Source: Dyadobacter fermentans
GTDB lineage: Bacteria; Bacteroidota; Bacteroidia; Cytophagales; Spirosomataceae
DNA: 60,219 bases
Direction: 5' to 3'
Assembly (NCBI RefSeq): GCF_019924045.1
Contig: NZ_JAHXBN010000039.1
Location: 1-60,219, forward strand
The notes under the pieces are model-generated. The model searched no databases and was not told the origin of the DNA. It saw only the letters and a list, made by a program, of their open reading frames with translations. Positions 9,393 through 18,406 of this stretch are shown here, piece after piece (positions within the stretch are counted from its first letter, which is position 1; each line of letters begins with the position of its first letter). The translations under genes and the position numbers were made by a program.

Positions 9393-9551
9393 TTTGAGCA
9401 TTTCTGAACAAATTCACTGTATACGTGTAAAAAACCTATAAACTATTGATTTGCAGGTTTTTAGATGATTTTAATAACTTACTCTGTGCACCCTACGGTA
9501 CTGAAGTCGAACCATCTGCTGGATGATTTGAGGAAGTTGGCAGCGCTATTT
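9393..9551 (+). repeat. Dispersed direct repeat, copy A (~160 bp)
   Basis: Imperfect copy of 24640-24803 in the same orientation. Both begin TTTGAGCATTTCTGAACAAA, share ATATACGT or its near match, a GATTTGCAGG segment, TTACTCTGTGCACCCTACGG, AAGTCGAACCAT, then TGCTGGATGAT and GGCAGCGCT. Each contains a short frame starting GTG (VHPT.. then LLDDLRKLAALF), so the repeat may derive from a gene start. Both copies lie just after a plus-strand stop codon, and together they bracket the two SusC/SusD modules. Confidence 0.8.
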
Positions 9552-9611
9552 AACAACCAATAAGTCGTCCCCAAGGATATCGGACGATTAGATAGTAAAT
9601 CTTAACGTCTC

Positions 9612-9660
9612 AAATCAAAATCCCCAACCTCCGTTAATTTGGTGTTGGGGATTTTGATTT
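9612..9660. terminator. Bidirectional intrinsic terminator
   Basis: Perfect 17-bp stem: AAATCAAAATCCCCAAC (9612-9628) pairs with GTTGGGGATTTTGATTT (9644-9660) around a 15-nt loop. A/T-rich ends on both sides allow it to work for the plus-strand beta-helix gene and the minus-strand SusD gene that converge here. Confidence 0.85.
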
Positions 9661-9667
9661 AAGGTAA

Positions 9668-11449
9668 CTACCAGCCGGGATTCTGGATCAGATTTTTATT
9701 TCTGTCTATCTCCGATTGAGGCAACGGAAAAAAGTAATAAGCTTTTTTGAAAATACGGGTTTCAAAAACCTTTCTTTGATAGAATTCCGGATCATTTACA
9801 CTTTTTCCTCCATCCACATTCATACCATAAAACGGACCAGCGTCTGTTTGCTCGGCAATTTTCCAGCGACGCGTATCAAAGTACCGTTGATTTTCGAAGG
9901 CAAGTTCAACCTGGCGCTCATTTCGGATCTCTTCTCTCATTTGAGCCTGCGTTAGTCCGGTGGCCAGCTTGGGAATACCGGCTCTTTCTCTGATTAGATT
10001 TACGTATTTTGCGATGTCAGGGTTTGTCGGCTCGATTTCATTCAATGCTTCCGCATAATTGAGATAAAACTCGGCCAACCTGAACATTACCAAAGGGCGG
10101 CGGGAATAGCGGTTGATACGCGGATTGGAATTCGGATCCACATTCTTGCGAACCAGATAGCCCGTAGCCGAATGATCATAGGAACCAGCCTTGCCCGTAT
10201 TACCGGTATTGAACATTTCCACTACTTTGATACCATCAGATGTATTCATCCATTGACTACCATTGTAAACCACCGATACATAGAATCTTGGCTCCCGCTT
10301 TGTCCACATGTTATAGGTACCTGCTTTGGTGTATTTATCATCTGCGGTTGAAAAGCCGTCTTCTATATATCCGGATCCCGCTTCTTTGATATTTTTACCG
10401 TTAGCCATGTGGTAGGCATCTACCATATTTTGCGTCACCCCGATACCACTCCATCCTCCTCCAAAACGCGGAGCCGCATGTCGCTCCCAATCCTGCAGGC
10501 CGTTGTCAACTCTGGCAAATATGATCTCACTGTTCCATGGGGTAAGCAAGACATTTTGACAAGATAAATAAGGATCAAAAACGCCGGACTCATTATTTTG
10601 CTTGAAGAGCGTAAAACGATTCAGGTCAATAATTGCCCGTGAAGCGTCAGCAGCCAGCTTCCATTTGTTTGCATCATATTGCTGACTTATCAACTGTTTG
10701 CCATCAATATTCTTCATCCCGGACAGTTCAGTGTTACCATTATACAACGGGCTGGCAGCGTACAAAAGCAACCTCGACTTCACTGCGCTGGTAAAAGTTT
10801 TTGTTATTCTGCCATACTCACGATCCTGTCCATACCATTCAGGCAGATCATTTGCTGCTTTATCCAACTCCGAAACAATAAAGGTTACACACTCATCGAA
10901 TGAACTTCTTGCAATCTGTAAGTCGTCCAAAGGCTGATCGGGAGGAATAACTTCGTCACTATTCAGAATTACTATCGGACCGTATTGCCGCAGTAAACAA
11001 AAATAGTAGTATGCCCTTAATGCTCTGGCTTCCGCCGTATATTGTGTAATCAGCTGCTTACCCTCCGGCAAGCGGAGAATTTCTGCATTTTCTCCCACCC
11101 GCTGCATGAAATAGGTTGCAGTGCGTATTCCCTGATAGTAATGAGTCCAGAAATTATAGAAATTAGAGGTAGCATCCCAACTGCCGATATTCGCAAAATA
11201 TGTGTTATAACCACTTCTGGCCCAAGTCATATCAGCTTCGTCAGACATACCTGTCCATGGATTATCTCCCCACTGATTTGCTTCATCCCTTACATAGGAG
11301 TATGCTCCGTACAGATAACGCTCAGTTTCGGTGCGACGCTGAAAAACCTGGTCAATTGATAGTCTATCGTCGGGGACCTGGTTAAGGAAATCTTCGCTAC
11401 AGGAAGAAAACCATGTTATAAGCAAAAGACTGTATATGAATTTTTTCAT
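9668..11449 (-). CDS. SusD/RagB family nutrient-binding lipoprotein
   Basis: 593 residues, normal for SusD. The N-terminus MKKFIYSLLLITWFSSCSE ends in a lipobox, followed by DFLNQVPDDRLSIDQVF, the conserved start of mature SusD proteins. Other family marks are AEARALRAYYYFCLLRQYGP (TPR-like helix), the late ERQVELAFENQRYFDTRRW and the C-terminal YFFPLPQSEIDRNKNLIQNPGW. SusD caps the SusC channel at the cell surface and binds a glycan or other large nutrient. The gene follows SusC by 18 bp in the operon sigma / FecR / SusC / SusD and ends at a strong terminator. The substrate cannot be read from the sequence and no glycosidase is encoded beside it. Confidence 0.95.
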   Translation of the reverse strand: MKKFIYSLLLITWFSSCSEDFLNQVPDDRLSIDQVFQRRTETERYLYGAYSYVRDEANQWGDNPWTGMSDEADMTWARSGYNTYFANIGSWDATSNFYNFWTHYYQGIRTATYFMQRVGENAEILRLPEGKQLITQYTAEARALRAYYYFCLLRQYGPIVILNSDEVIPPDQPLDDLQIARSSFDECVTFIVSELDKAANDLPEWYGQDREYGRITKTFTSAVKSRLLLYAASPLYNGNTELSGMKNIDGKQLISQQYDANKWKLAADASRAIIDLNRFTLFKQNNESGVFDPYLSCQNVLLTPWNSEIIFARVDNGLQDWERHAAPRFGGGWSGIGVTQNMVDAYHMANGKNIKEAGSGYIEDGFSTADDKYTKAGTYNMWTKREPRFYVSVVYNGSQWMNTSDGIKVVEMFNTGNTGKAGSYDHSATGYLVRKNVDPNSNPRINRYSRRPLVMFRLAEFYLNYAEALNEIEPTNPDIAKYVNLIRERAGIPKLATGLTQAQMREEIRNERQVELAFENQRYFDTRRWKIAEQTDAGPFYGMNVDGGKSVNDPEFYQRKVFETRIFKKAYYFFPLPQSEIDRNKNLIQNPGW

Positions 11450-11467
11450 CTTATATCTCCTTTAATG

Positions 11468-14400
11468 TCAGAAATTGAAATCGATACCCACATTATAGCT
11501 TACAAGGTTAGGGTATCCAGCCCCTCTTCCATCACCTAATTCTACATCCCACAATTTGAATTTACTGAACGTCATCACATTATACCCAAGCAAGTAAATT
11601 CTCGAATTCTTCACGCCTATTGCTTTAAACCATTTTGACGGAAATTTGTAAGCCAATTCCAGGTTTTTCAGTCTCAAATAACGACCGTTTTGTACCCAGC
11701 GAGAGCTTGTTCTATAATTCATATTCTCGTCGCCAAATGTGAGTCGGGGATAAAAAGCATCAGGGTTTGGATTTTCAGGTGTCCACCTGTCGGTAATTTC
11801 AGACAGAAGATTACCTCGGTTACCCCCCTGCTGAAAAGGAACAAATCCTTCTCCGCTTAACAGAATATCGACATTACCAATGCCTTGGAAGAAGCCGGCA
11901 AGAGAAAAATTCCTATAACCTAATGTTAGTCCAAATCCGTAAACAATTTCGGGAATTGAACCAAATCCGATCGGCATCTCATCGAATGCATCTATCTTCC
12001 CATCGCCGTTGATGTCCCGGAATTTGACATCGCCGGGCAGTACTTTCCCTACCTGGGTCGCATGCGCTTTAATCTCTTCTTCCGTCTCAAACAGTCCATC
12101 CGCGATAAGACCGAACCGCTGACCTATCTTCTGGCCTTTCCGTTCCAGCCACGGGTACTTCCATGGCGGCAGGTCGTCCTGAATCACCTTGTTTTTTGCG
12201 TAGGTAAATGTGCCTCTCAATCCAAAATCCACTTTACCGATTCGTTTGTTGTATTCGACAGTTCCGTCGAACCCTTTATTTTCTGTAACTCCTAAATTAC
12301 CATAGGGATTATTTCTCAAACCTAACGTGGCCGGCAATGAAGACCTTCGAAGAAATATGCCATCTCTCCGCTCTTTGAAGTAATCAAGTTGCAGATACAA
12401 AGCATTATTCAACATGCGTAAGTCTAAGCCAAAATTTGTTTTCGTTGAAACCTCCCAGCTGACACTGGCTGCGTACTCTGCGATATCCAAACCGTCTAAT
12501 TTGTCATCATAGGCCTTACCAAATGTGTACGATCCGTTATTATTCACCGTAGAAATAAAGCCAAATCGCCTGCTGTTGTTGGGATCGATATTGCTGTTTC
12601 CCGACTGGCCGTGGGAGAATCTGAACTTGAAGAGTTGAAATGCATCGGCAAGCGGTTTAAAAAACTTCTCCTCAGAAGCTACCCATCCCAACCCTATTGA
12701 AGGAAAGAAACCATACCTTCTGGAAGGTTCAAAATTCTCCGATCCATTGTAACCGAAATTGAATTCCATCAGATACCGGTCTGCGAAGGAATAAGTACCG
12801 CGACCCGCTATACCCCTGTTACGGAAAGGAAGAGACAGAATAAAATCGTCTGCGAAGCCTGGTACCTTGTCTGTCTGGTTGTAAAGTAACATCAGGCCTA
12901 ATCCGTGCTTCTCCCAATTTTTGTTGTAATTCAAAGAACTTTCTGTGTAAAATTGCCGGTCACCGCTATTAGTTCTGGAATAACCCAAGTATTCGCTCCC
13001 AATTCTCGTCTGATTGTAAACGAGATCCCCTGCCTCATTTCTTCCAGTCGCCAGCCAATTATCAGAAGTTTTTGTGCGCCGGAGGGTATGCTGATTATAG
13101 GCGTCGAACGAAAACATCGATGTAAAACTCAATCCTTTCAGCCAGAAACCTAAATCCTGATTAACCCGAATGTTGGACAAAAGCTGATTGCGCCACTCAG
13201 TTACATATCCGGATTGCGTCAGTTGATCGTAAGGATTCTGGACGGAAGAACCGGCTTGAAGGCCTGCAATTTTTCCATCAGGATATTTGACCGGATAAAT
13301 GACCGGTGGTGCCTGCATGGCTGACCCGAATATGTCATTGGTACCTGTTCCCGGAAAATTACCATTCATGACATACCCCTGTATCCCCAGACTCAGCTTT
13401 GTAGTTTTAGTCAGATTCAGGTTCACATTGGACGTGAAATTATACCTGTCTGTTTTAATAGCCGAGTTGTAACTGGACAATCCATCGGTTTTAAACAAGC
13501 CTGCCTCGCTGAAATAGGATGTTGAGATATAGTAGTCGGCATTCTCGGATCCTCCGGTGATGTTGAAATTCACCCGGCTATTTTTACCATATTTATTAAA
13601 GATTTCATCAAACCAATTGACATTCGGGTACAGATAGGGATCTTCACCACTCCTGGTCTTATCGATTGCATCCTGCGAATAGGAAACCGGATTCCCTCTG
13701 GTAGATTTCGCTTCGTTAACCATCTCCATATACGTCGCGCCATCAACAAACTTAGGCAGTTTTGTAAATGAGGTTACACCCTGACTCAAACCGACATTGA
13801 TTTGCGGCCGGCCTGCCTTTCCTTTTTTTGTGTTGATAAGAATCACCCCATTGGCGCCCCTGACACCATACACCGCAGTCGCGGATGCATCTTTCAGTAT
13901 TGAAAAACTTTCAATATCCTCAGGATTGATATTGGCGAAATCACGTTGAACACCGTCCACCAATACGAGCGGACTTGTACCCGTAAAAGTTGAAACGCCG
14001 CGAACCCAAAGGGATGCATTGTCGTATCCAGGCTCCCCGCTTCGCTGGACTGAAATAACTCCGGAAATGCGTCCAGCCAGTACTGTCGTCAAATTCCGTA
14101 CGGGCTGCTTCAAATCTGCAACAGAGATCGTGGACTGGGCACCGATCGTTGTGATTTTCCTTTGCGTCCCAAAACCAACTACGACCACTTCCTCCAATCC
14201 CGCCGCATCTTCGGCCAGTTCTATTTCGTAGGAAGTTTTATCCCCTACGATTTCCTCCTTGCCCAGATAACCTATGAATGAAAAAACCAGAATTTCCCCT
14301 TTCTCCGCATTGAGCTTAAAAGCCCCGTTCGCATCCGTTGTCGTCCCTTTCGTCGATCCTTTGATCGTTATTGTAGCGCCGGCGAGTGCAGTTCCTTTTT

Positions 14401-14872
14401 GATCTCTGACTACGCCTGTAATCTCAAAAAGCAGGATGTTTTTTGGTTCAACCAACACTGTCTTCTCGGGCAAGACTCGGAACTTTTCCTTTTCAGGTTC
14501 TCTTTCGACGATCGATATTTGTCTGCCGTTTACTTTGTAATCCAGCCGACTGCCTTTTAATGCCTGGTCAAGTGCTGTGGTCACCTCCACATTCTCCAGA
14601 TCCAGATTTACTTTCAGTTCAGCAGCCTTATTGAGGAGATTATCCTTGTAGAAAATTCCGTAATCGGTGTCTTTCTGAATTTTGTTAAAAAGAGTTGTTA
14701 AATCGCCATTTTTTATTTTGACGCTTATCTTTCCTTTTTGGGAATATCCGGTAGCGTGCACACCCATCATTCCGATCCATAACAGCAACACTGTCAGCTT
14801 CATAATCCTGAGTAATTTTTGTGGGTAGAATTCTCCCAAAGGGCAATACCCCGACTGGTCAAATTTTTTCAT
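11468..14872 (-). CDS. SusC/RagA TonB-linked outer membrane receptor with STN signalling domain
   Basis: About 1134 residues from the ATG at 14872 (MKKFDQSGYCPLG; a second ATG 27 bp upstream is less typical). Order: signal segment (LLLWIGMMGVHATGYSQ); STN domain at ~45-120 with ISVKIKNGDLTTLFNKIQ; a carboxypeptidase-regulatory-like domain at ~150-220 with GATITIKGSTKGTTTDANGA; the SusC box LEEVVVVGFGTQRK; a plug with LVLVDGVQRD and ILKDASATAVYGVRGANGVI; then a ~900-residue beta-barrel. It imports a nutrient bound by SusD using TonB energy. The STN domain means substrate binding is probably signalled to the FecR protein upstream, releasing the sigma factor. It is visibly poorer in G+C than the plus-strand module. 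Confidence 0.95.
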   Translation of the reverse strand: MKKFDQSGYCPLGEFYPQKLLRIMKLTVLLLWIGMMGVHATGYSQKGKISVKIKNGDLTTLFNKIQKDTDYGIFYKDNLLNKAAELKVNLDLENVEVTTALDQALKGSRLDYKVNGRQISIVEREPEKEKFRVLPEKTVLVEPKNILLFEITGVVRDQKGTALAGATITIKGSTKGTTTDANGAFKLNAEKGEILVFSFIGYLGKEEIVGDKTSYEIELAEDAAGLEEVVVVGFGTQRKITTIGAQSTISVADLKQPVRNLTTVLAGRISGVISVQRSGEPGYDNASLWVRGVSTFTGTSPLVLVDGVQRDFANINPEDIESFSILKDASATAVYGVRGANGVILINTKKGKAGRPQINVGLSQGVTSFTKLPKFVDGATYMEMVNEAKSTRGNPVSYSQDAIDKTRSGEDPYLYPNVNWFDEIFNKYGKNSRVNFNITGGSENADYYISTSYFSEAGLFKTDGLSSYNSAIKTDRYNFTSNVNLNLTKTTKLSLGIQGYVMNGNFPGTGTNDIFGSAMQAPPVIYPVKYPDGKIAGLQAGSSVQNPYDQLTQSGYVTEWRNQLLSNIRVNQDLGFWLKGLSFTSMFSFDAYNQHTLRRTKTSDNWLATGRNEAGDLVYNQTRIGSEYLGYSRTNSGDRQFYTESSLNYNKNWEKHGLGLMLLYNQTDKVPGFADDFILSLPFRNRGIAGRGTYSFADRYLMEFNFGYNGSENFEPSRRYGFFPSIGLGWVASEEKFFKPLADAFQLFKFRFSHGQSGNSNIDPNNSRRFGFISTVNNNGSYTFGKAYDDKLDGLDIAEYAASVSWEVSTKTNFGLDLRMLNNALYLQLDYFKERRDGIFLRRSSLPATLGLRNNPYGNLGVTENKGFDGTVEYNKRIGKVDFGLRGTFTYAKNKVIQDDLPPWKYPWLERKGQKIGQRFGLIADGLFETEEEIKAHATQVGKVLPGDVKFRDINGDGKIDAFDEMPIGFGSIPEIVYGFGLTLGYRNFSLAGFFQGIGNVDILLSGEGFVPFQQGGNRGNLLSEITDRWTPENPNPDAFYPRLTFGDENMNYRTSSRWVQNGRYLRLKNLELAYKFPSKWFKAIGVKNSRIYLLGYNVMTFSKFKLWDVELGDGRGAGYPNLVSYNVGIDFNF

Positions 14873-14968
14873 AAATTTGAATGGACATTTGTTGAACACA
14901 ATTGTTTAAAAATCACTTGCTTGCCTGCAAGTGCATTCTAACGGGAGACGTAGCCGCGTCTTCCGTTT

Positions 14969-16123
14969 TTATTCGGATGATGTATCGTTCTTTTCGAATA
15001 TGAACCTCCTTTCTGATTTGTGATATTTCAATGATGTAGCGTCAGCCAGGCCAATGATCATTTGGTCTATATCCTCATGAAGATCCAGTGAGCCTGAAAA
15101 TGTTTCCATTCCAACTTCCTCATCCTGAATGATGAACTCGTATTTGTAGTAGCGGGATAATTTCTTGAAGACCTCCTTCAACGTTTGATGACGGGCGATC
15201 AGGTACCCGTCTTTCCAGGAGATATATTCGTCGACATTCACTTGGTCAATTTGCGACCGTCTGGAAATTTCGTTGTAAACAGCGCGGGTACCGGGCACCA
15301 TCTTAGATCTTTGGCCACCCCAGAATGAATCCTTTTGAGTAAGTAATTCTATGCTTCCTTTCGCCAATACGGCAGATACCTTTTGATCATCTCCGTAAGA
15401 GCTGACGTCAAATTCCGTCCCTAATACCTTGATGTCCATGCGGTCGGTCTGAACATAAAACGGTCGGTCGATATCATGGGCTACCGCAAAATAGGCCTGA
15501 CCATCCAGGTAAACCTCTCGCTTTCCGTCTGCAAATTCAGATGGGTATACAAGTCTGGAGCCGGAGTTGAGCCAGATCTTTGTCCCGTCAGACAAAGTAA
15601 TTTTTGATCTCTTGCCGTAAGGAACAACTAGTGTGTTCAAACCGTCTTTTTGCGCAGGACTTACATTTTTTTCGACACCGGATGAGTCGATTTTGATCAG
15701 GTCATTTTCATATACAACATCAGAATTCTCACCCTTTAAATGAATGGTCCTGGAATCTGCCAGCATCAGACGGGTCTCTGTGGATTCAATAGAGACGGAT
15801 GCTGCGGCTTGTTTCATAGCATCGCCAGCCGGACGTTTCAATAGCTTATACCCCACTCCTGCTAACAAAATTAGGGTAACGACGGCAGCTACCCGATACC
15901 AGCCTGCAAGCATGAAAAGCCTTTTGCTGGTATCCGCTTTCGGTATCCCAGCATATGCTATTACCCGGTTCCAGATCCGGTCTTTTTCGCCTTCAGGTAG
16001 TTTTTCCTGGGGAACCGATTCGAACAGCATTCTCGTATTATCCGCAATTACGCGTTCCGGACCTGTCAGATCGGGATCATTTTCTAGATGATTTTGTAAG
16101 GAGCCGTAATCTTCCTCTTCCAT
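14969..16123 (-). CDS. FecR family anti-sigma factor / transmembrane signal transducer
   Basis: 384 residues. A cytoplasmic N-terminal part of ~80 residues is followed by one membrane helix (VAAVVTLILLAGVGYKLL) and a periplasmic FecR domain (KRSKITLSDGTKIWLNSGS, YPSEFADGKREVYLDGQAYF, IKVLGTEFDVSSY). The C-terminus (LKEVFKKLSRYYKYEF, MIIGLADATSLKYH) is the DUF4974 extension usual in Bacteroidota. It should hold the ECF sigma factor encoded just upstream and free it when the STN domain of the SusC downstream reports substrate. It lies between those two genes on the same strand. Confidence 0.93.
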   Translation of the reverse strand: MEEEDYGSLQNHLENDPDLTGPERVIADNTRMLFESVPQEKLPEGEKDRIWNRVIAYAGIPKADTSKRLFMLAGWYRVAAVVTLILLAGVGYKLLKRPAGDAMKQAAASVSIESTETRLMLADSRTIHLKGENSDVVYENDLIKIDSSGVEKNVSPAQKDGLNTLVVPYGKRSKITLSDGTKIWLNSGSRLVYPSEFADGKREVYLDGQAYFAVAHDIDRPFYVQTDRMDIKVLGTEFDVSSYGDDQKVSAVLAKGSIELLTQKDSFWGGQRSKMVPGTRAVYNEISRRSQIDQVNVDEYISWKDGYLIARHQTLKEVFKKLSRYYKYEFIIQDEEVGMETFSGSLDLHEDIDQMIIGLADATSLKYHKSERRFIFEKNDTSSE

Positions 16124-16210
16124 GGAAACTAAAATTTACTGAAAGAGAAACAAGACTGCGAAATATAGACTTCTAAAATGATTTTTTTTAACAAAAAGAA
16201 TATGTTGATT

Positions 16211-16822
16211 TTATAAAGTCCATAAAATCAGCAATATAGCACTTATTTCCAGCTTGCCGCGAAGTTCCTTAATCGCACGATACACAAACGTTCTGCAAGT
16301 GGGGACCGAGATTTGCATCATAGAAGCTATCTCTTCGTAATCCAGATTGTGTGTAAATTTCAGGTAAAGTATCTCCTTCTGTCTTTCGGGAAGCTTGTTG
16401 ATTTCCACTGCCAGGGCTTGCAGCATTTCGCGCTGTCTTTCATCACTGACAGTATCCTGTTCAGCGCTGAACGAAAACCTGGATACCACCTTGTCGTCCA
16501 GATCCCATTCGTTCAGACTAAAAATGGCAGCCTTCTTACTCGCCGTGTGTAATTTTCTTTTAAAACTTTTCAGAAGGTAGAAGCGCACATTCACATCCTT
16601 AGCCAGTTCGTCTCTGTAATGAAGAAGATCAATGAAAAGATCCTGAATACAATCCTTCACCATATCCTTATCTGACGTGTAACGCAGTCCAAATGCGTAT
16701 AACAGATCTGCATATTTATCGTATAGCCGGCCGAATGCGGTCTGGCTTCCGGAGGTAAAAAGCTCCCATAGTTCGATATCAGATGTGTTAACAATCATTC
16801 GACCAGAGCTGCTCTTTTGCAA
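16211..16822 (-). CDS. ECF sigma-70 family RNA polymerase sigma factor (SusC module, minus strand)
   Basis: Up to 203 residues; MIVNTSDIELWELFTSGSQ at 16798 is an alternative start. Region 2 shows SQTAFGRLYDKYADLLYAFG and DKDMVKDCIQDLFIDL; region 4 shows LPERQKEILYLKFTHNLDYE followed by the helix-turn-helix EEIASMMQISVPTCRTFVY. This is the layout of the Bacteroidota ECF factors tied to FecR/SusC systems. It should direct transcription of the FecR-SusC-SusD genes downstream when the FecR protein releases it. The divergent partner sigma gene begins 0.8 kb away on the other strand. Confidence 0.93.
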   Translation of the reverse strand: MQKSSSGRMIVNTSDIELWELFTSGSQTAFGRLYDKYADLLYAFGLRYTSDKDMVKDCIQDLFIDLLHYRDELAKDVNVRFYLLKSFKRKLHTASKKAAIFSLNEWDLDDKVVSRFSFSAEQDTVSDERQREMLQALAVEINKLPERQKEILYLKFTHNLDYEEIASMMQISVPTCRTFVYRAIKELRGKLEISAILLILWTL

Positions 16823-16914
16823 TTATTCTATGTCAGGTTTAAAAAGAATGCCATGGAGGATGGCATAGGGAGATTTTCGTTTTTGAGCAAATCAAATTTA
16901 GCCGAAGGTATACA

Positions 16915-17118
16915 TTAAACCTGAATAACTTGACGTGACCGGTGCGCATTCGTTATCACAACTACGTTCAAGTTCTCTCCTTGCCATGTTAGTCCACCGT
17001 CCAAAGTCCTATATACCATTGCAGTATCCACCCTGACAGCGTCCCTATCCTCACCCCATATAATTTCTCCGTACTTTTCCCCAAAAAGATAACCTTCGTT
17101 TTCATTCGAAAAAACCAT
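16915..17118 (-). pseudogene. Fragment resembling a YCF48/BNR-repeat protein
   Basis: A 67-codon frame on the minus strand opens with VFSNENEGYLFGEKYGE and contains VYRTLDGGLTWQGENLN. The pattern S-x-N-E-G-Y-L-F-G followed by R-T-x-D-G-G-x-T-W is that of beta-propeller blades of the YCF48/BNR type. There is room for only one blade and the end (NAHRSRQVIQV) is unrelated. It is probably a leftover of a larger secreted protein between the two divergent sigma genes. Confidence 0.5.
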
Positions 17119-17134
17119 TCTTAATACGGATTAT

Positions 17135-17449
17135 TTGTCTTTGAAAGTAAGACATCTGAGCGATATATCGATTAAAGTGACTCGCTTAACTCAACTGATA
17201 ACTGACCTACGCAAAAGGGGCCAGCTCGATGAAAAAATTGAAGCCGGCCTTGATACAGTTAGGGCTAGGTTCAATACTGTTTCAATTCTCAATGGAGCTG
17301 AGCTAGAAGACGCTTCTACCAGATTGGGTTATTTGTTTACAAGCTCTGCGAATTTGCTTGAATTTGATCGGGTGACCGCTGTAACTAACAATTCGGGGTC
17401 ATTTAAGCTACTTTTTTATGTCTTAGGAATTCGTAACAAGGAAAGGTAA
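17135..17449 (+). CDS. Hypothetical helical protein (uncertain gene)
   Basis: 104 codons from a TTG at 17135 with no internal ATG. The translation is amphipathic and helical (RLTQLITDLRKRGQLDEKIE, then GLDTVRARFNTVSILNGAEL), which looks protein-like rather than random. I do not recognise a family. Directly after it, 17453-17515 encodes MINGIERLQTELDNTILSVAR and then, in another frame, HLFKAGLDRVEKHVFEVYDE; the shared A-G-L-D-x-V suggests a decayed second copy or continuation. It could be a relic rather than a working gene. Confidence 0.35.
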   Translation: MSLKVRHLSDISIKVTRLTQLITDLRKRGQLDEKIEAGLDTVRARFNTVSILNGAELEDASTRLGYLFTSSANLLEFDRVTAVTNNSGSFKLLFYVLGIRNKER

Positions 17450-17660
17450 CCTATGATTAATGGAATCGAGAGGTTGCAAACCGAGCTCGACAACACAATC
17501 CTATCTGTTGCGAGGTGATATGCTAAGAAATTCAAGTCGGCCACCTGTTTAAGGCGGGGCTTGATCGAGTAGAAAAACATGTCTTCGAAGTTTATGATGA
17601 ACATATACGGTCTGCCCTTACCGCGGATCGCGTATGTTCATGTGCAAAATTGCGATCGAC

Positions 17661-18248
17661 ATGCCTAATACTTACACCGGTGACGCAGCATTAATTGAGG
17701 GCCTGAAACTGGGTGATGAGGACGCATTTGAGCAGATTTATGACCGATACTGGCACAGGCTTTACAGGGCTGCGGAAAACAAGGTCCGGGAGTCTGACGA
17801 AGCGAAGGAAATCGTGCAGGACATCTTTCTGGACCTTTGGGCCAGGCGTGGAACGGTAGACATTCTCGAACTGGAACATTACCTGCTGGGGGCCGTCAAA
17901 TTCAAGGTGCTGGATTATTTCAAAAAAGAAATCGTCCGCAGAAACTACGATCAGTTTGTATTCATCAATATGTCGGAGGCGGATTGGGATACGGAGGAAG
18001 AGCTCGCCTACAATGATCTCAATCAATCCCTCATAGCCTGCATCGACCAGCTTCCTCCCAAAACCCGGGCCGTGTTCGAACTGAGCAAAATGCAGCATAA
18101 ACCGAATGCCGAGGTAGCCAGAATCCTGAAAATATCGACAAGATCCGTCGAGCACCATCTCAGCCAGGGCCTTAAAACGCTCCGCATTCAGTTACAGGAC
18201 TATACGCTTTGTTTAGCTTTGCTTCTCGCTCAACACCTTTCCAAGTAG
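17661..18248 (+). CDS. ECF sigma-70 family RNA polymerase sigma factor (SusC module, plus strand)
   Basis: About 195 residues from the ATG at 17661 (MPNTYTGDAALIEGLKLGDE); an in-frame ATG at 17634 is possible. Region 2 has DAFEQIYDRYWHRLYRAAEN and EAKEIVQDIFLDLWAR; region 4 has LPPKTRAVFELSKMQHKPNA and the recognition helix text ISTRSVEHHLSQGLKTLR. This is the typical Bacteroidota RpoE-like subgroup. It is followed by FecR, SusC and SusD on the same strand, which it should activate when released. Its sequence differs clearly from the minus-strand sigma, so the two modules probably answer different substrates. Confidence 0.93.
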   Translation: MPNTYTGDAALIEGLKLGDEDAFEQIYDRYWHRLYRAAENKVRESDEAKEIVQDIFLDLWARRGTVDILELEHYLLGAVKFKVLDYFKKEIVRRNYDQFVFINMSEADWDTEEELAYNDLNQSLIACIDQLPPKTRAVFELSKMQHKPNAEVARILKISTRSVEHHLSQGLKTLRIQLQDYTLCLALLLAQHLSK

Positions 18249-18406
18249 GTGTTCGTGGAATTTCTATAAATATTCTAATAAGTTTACTATTTTAGGGTGT
18301 ATCTAATATAAACTTTCTAATAATTAATAAACTTATTTGTGGCATGGGCAACGTCCGGTCTACTTACACATAAAGGCAATTGTGTTTTTAACGATCACAG
18401 ACAGGC
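18249..18406. promoter_or_regulatory. Intergenic region between sigma factor and FecR
   Basis: 158 bp, very A/T-rich, with several TAATAAA-like stretches. It probably contains the sigma-dependent promoter of the FecR-SusC-SusD part of the module, but I cannot place -35 and -10 boxes with confidence. Confidence 0.3.
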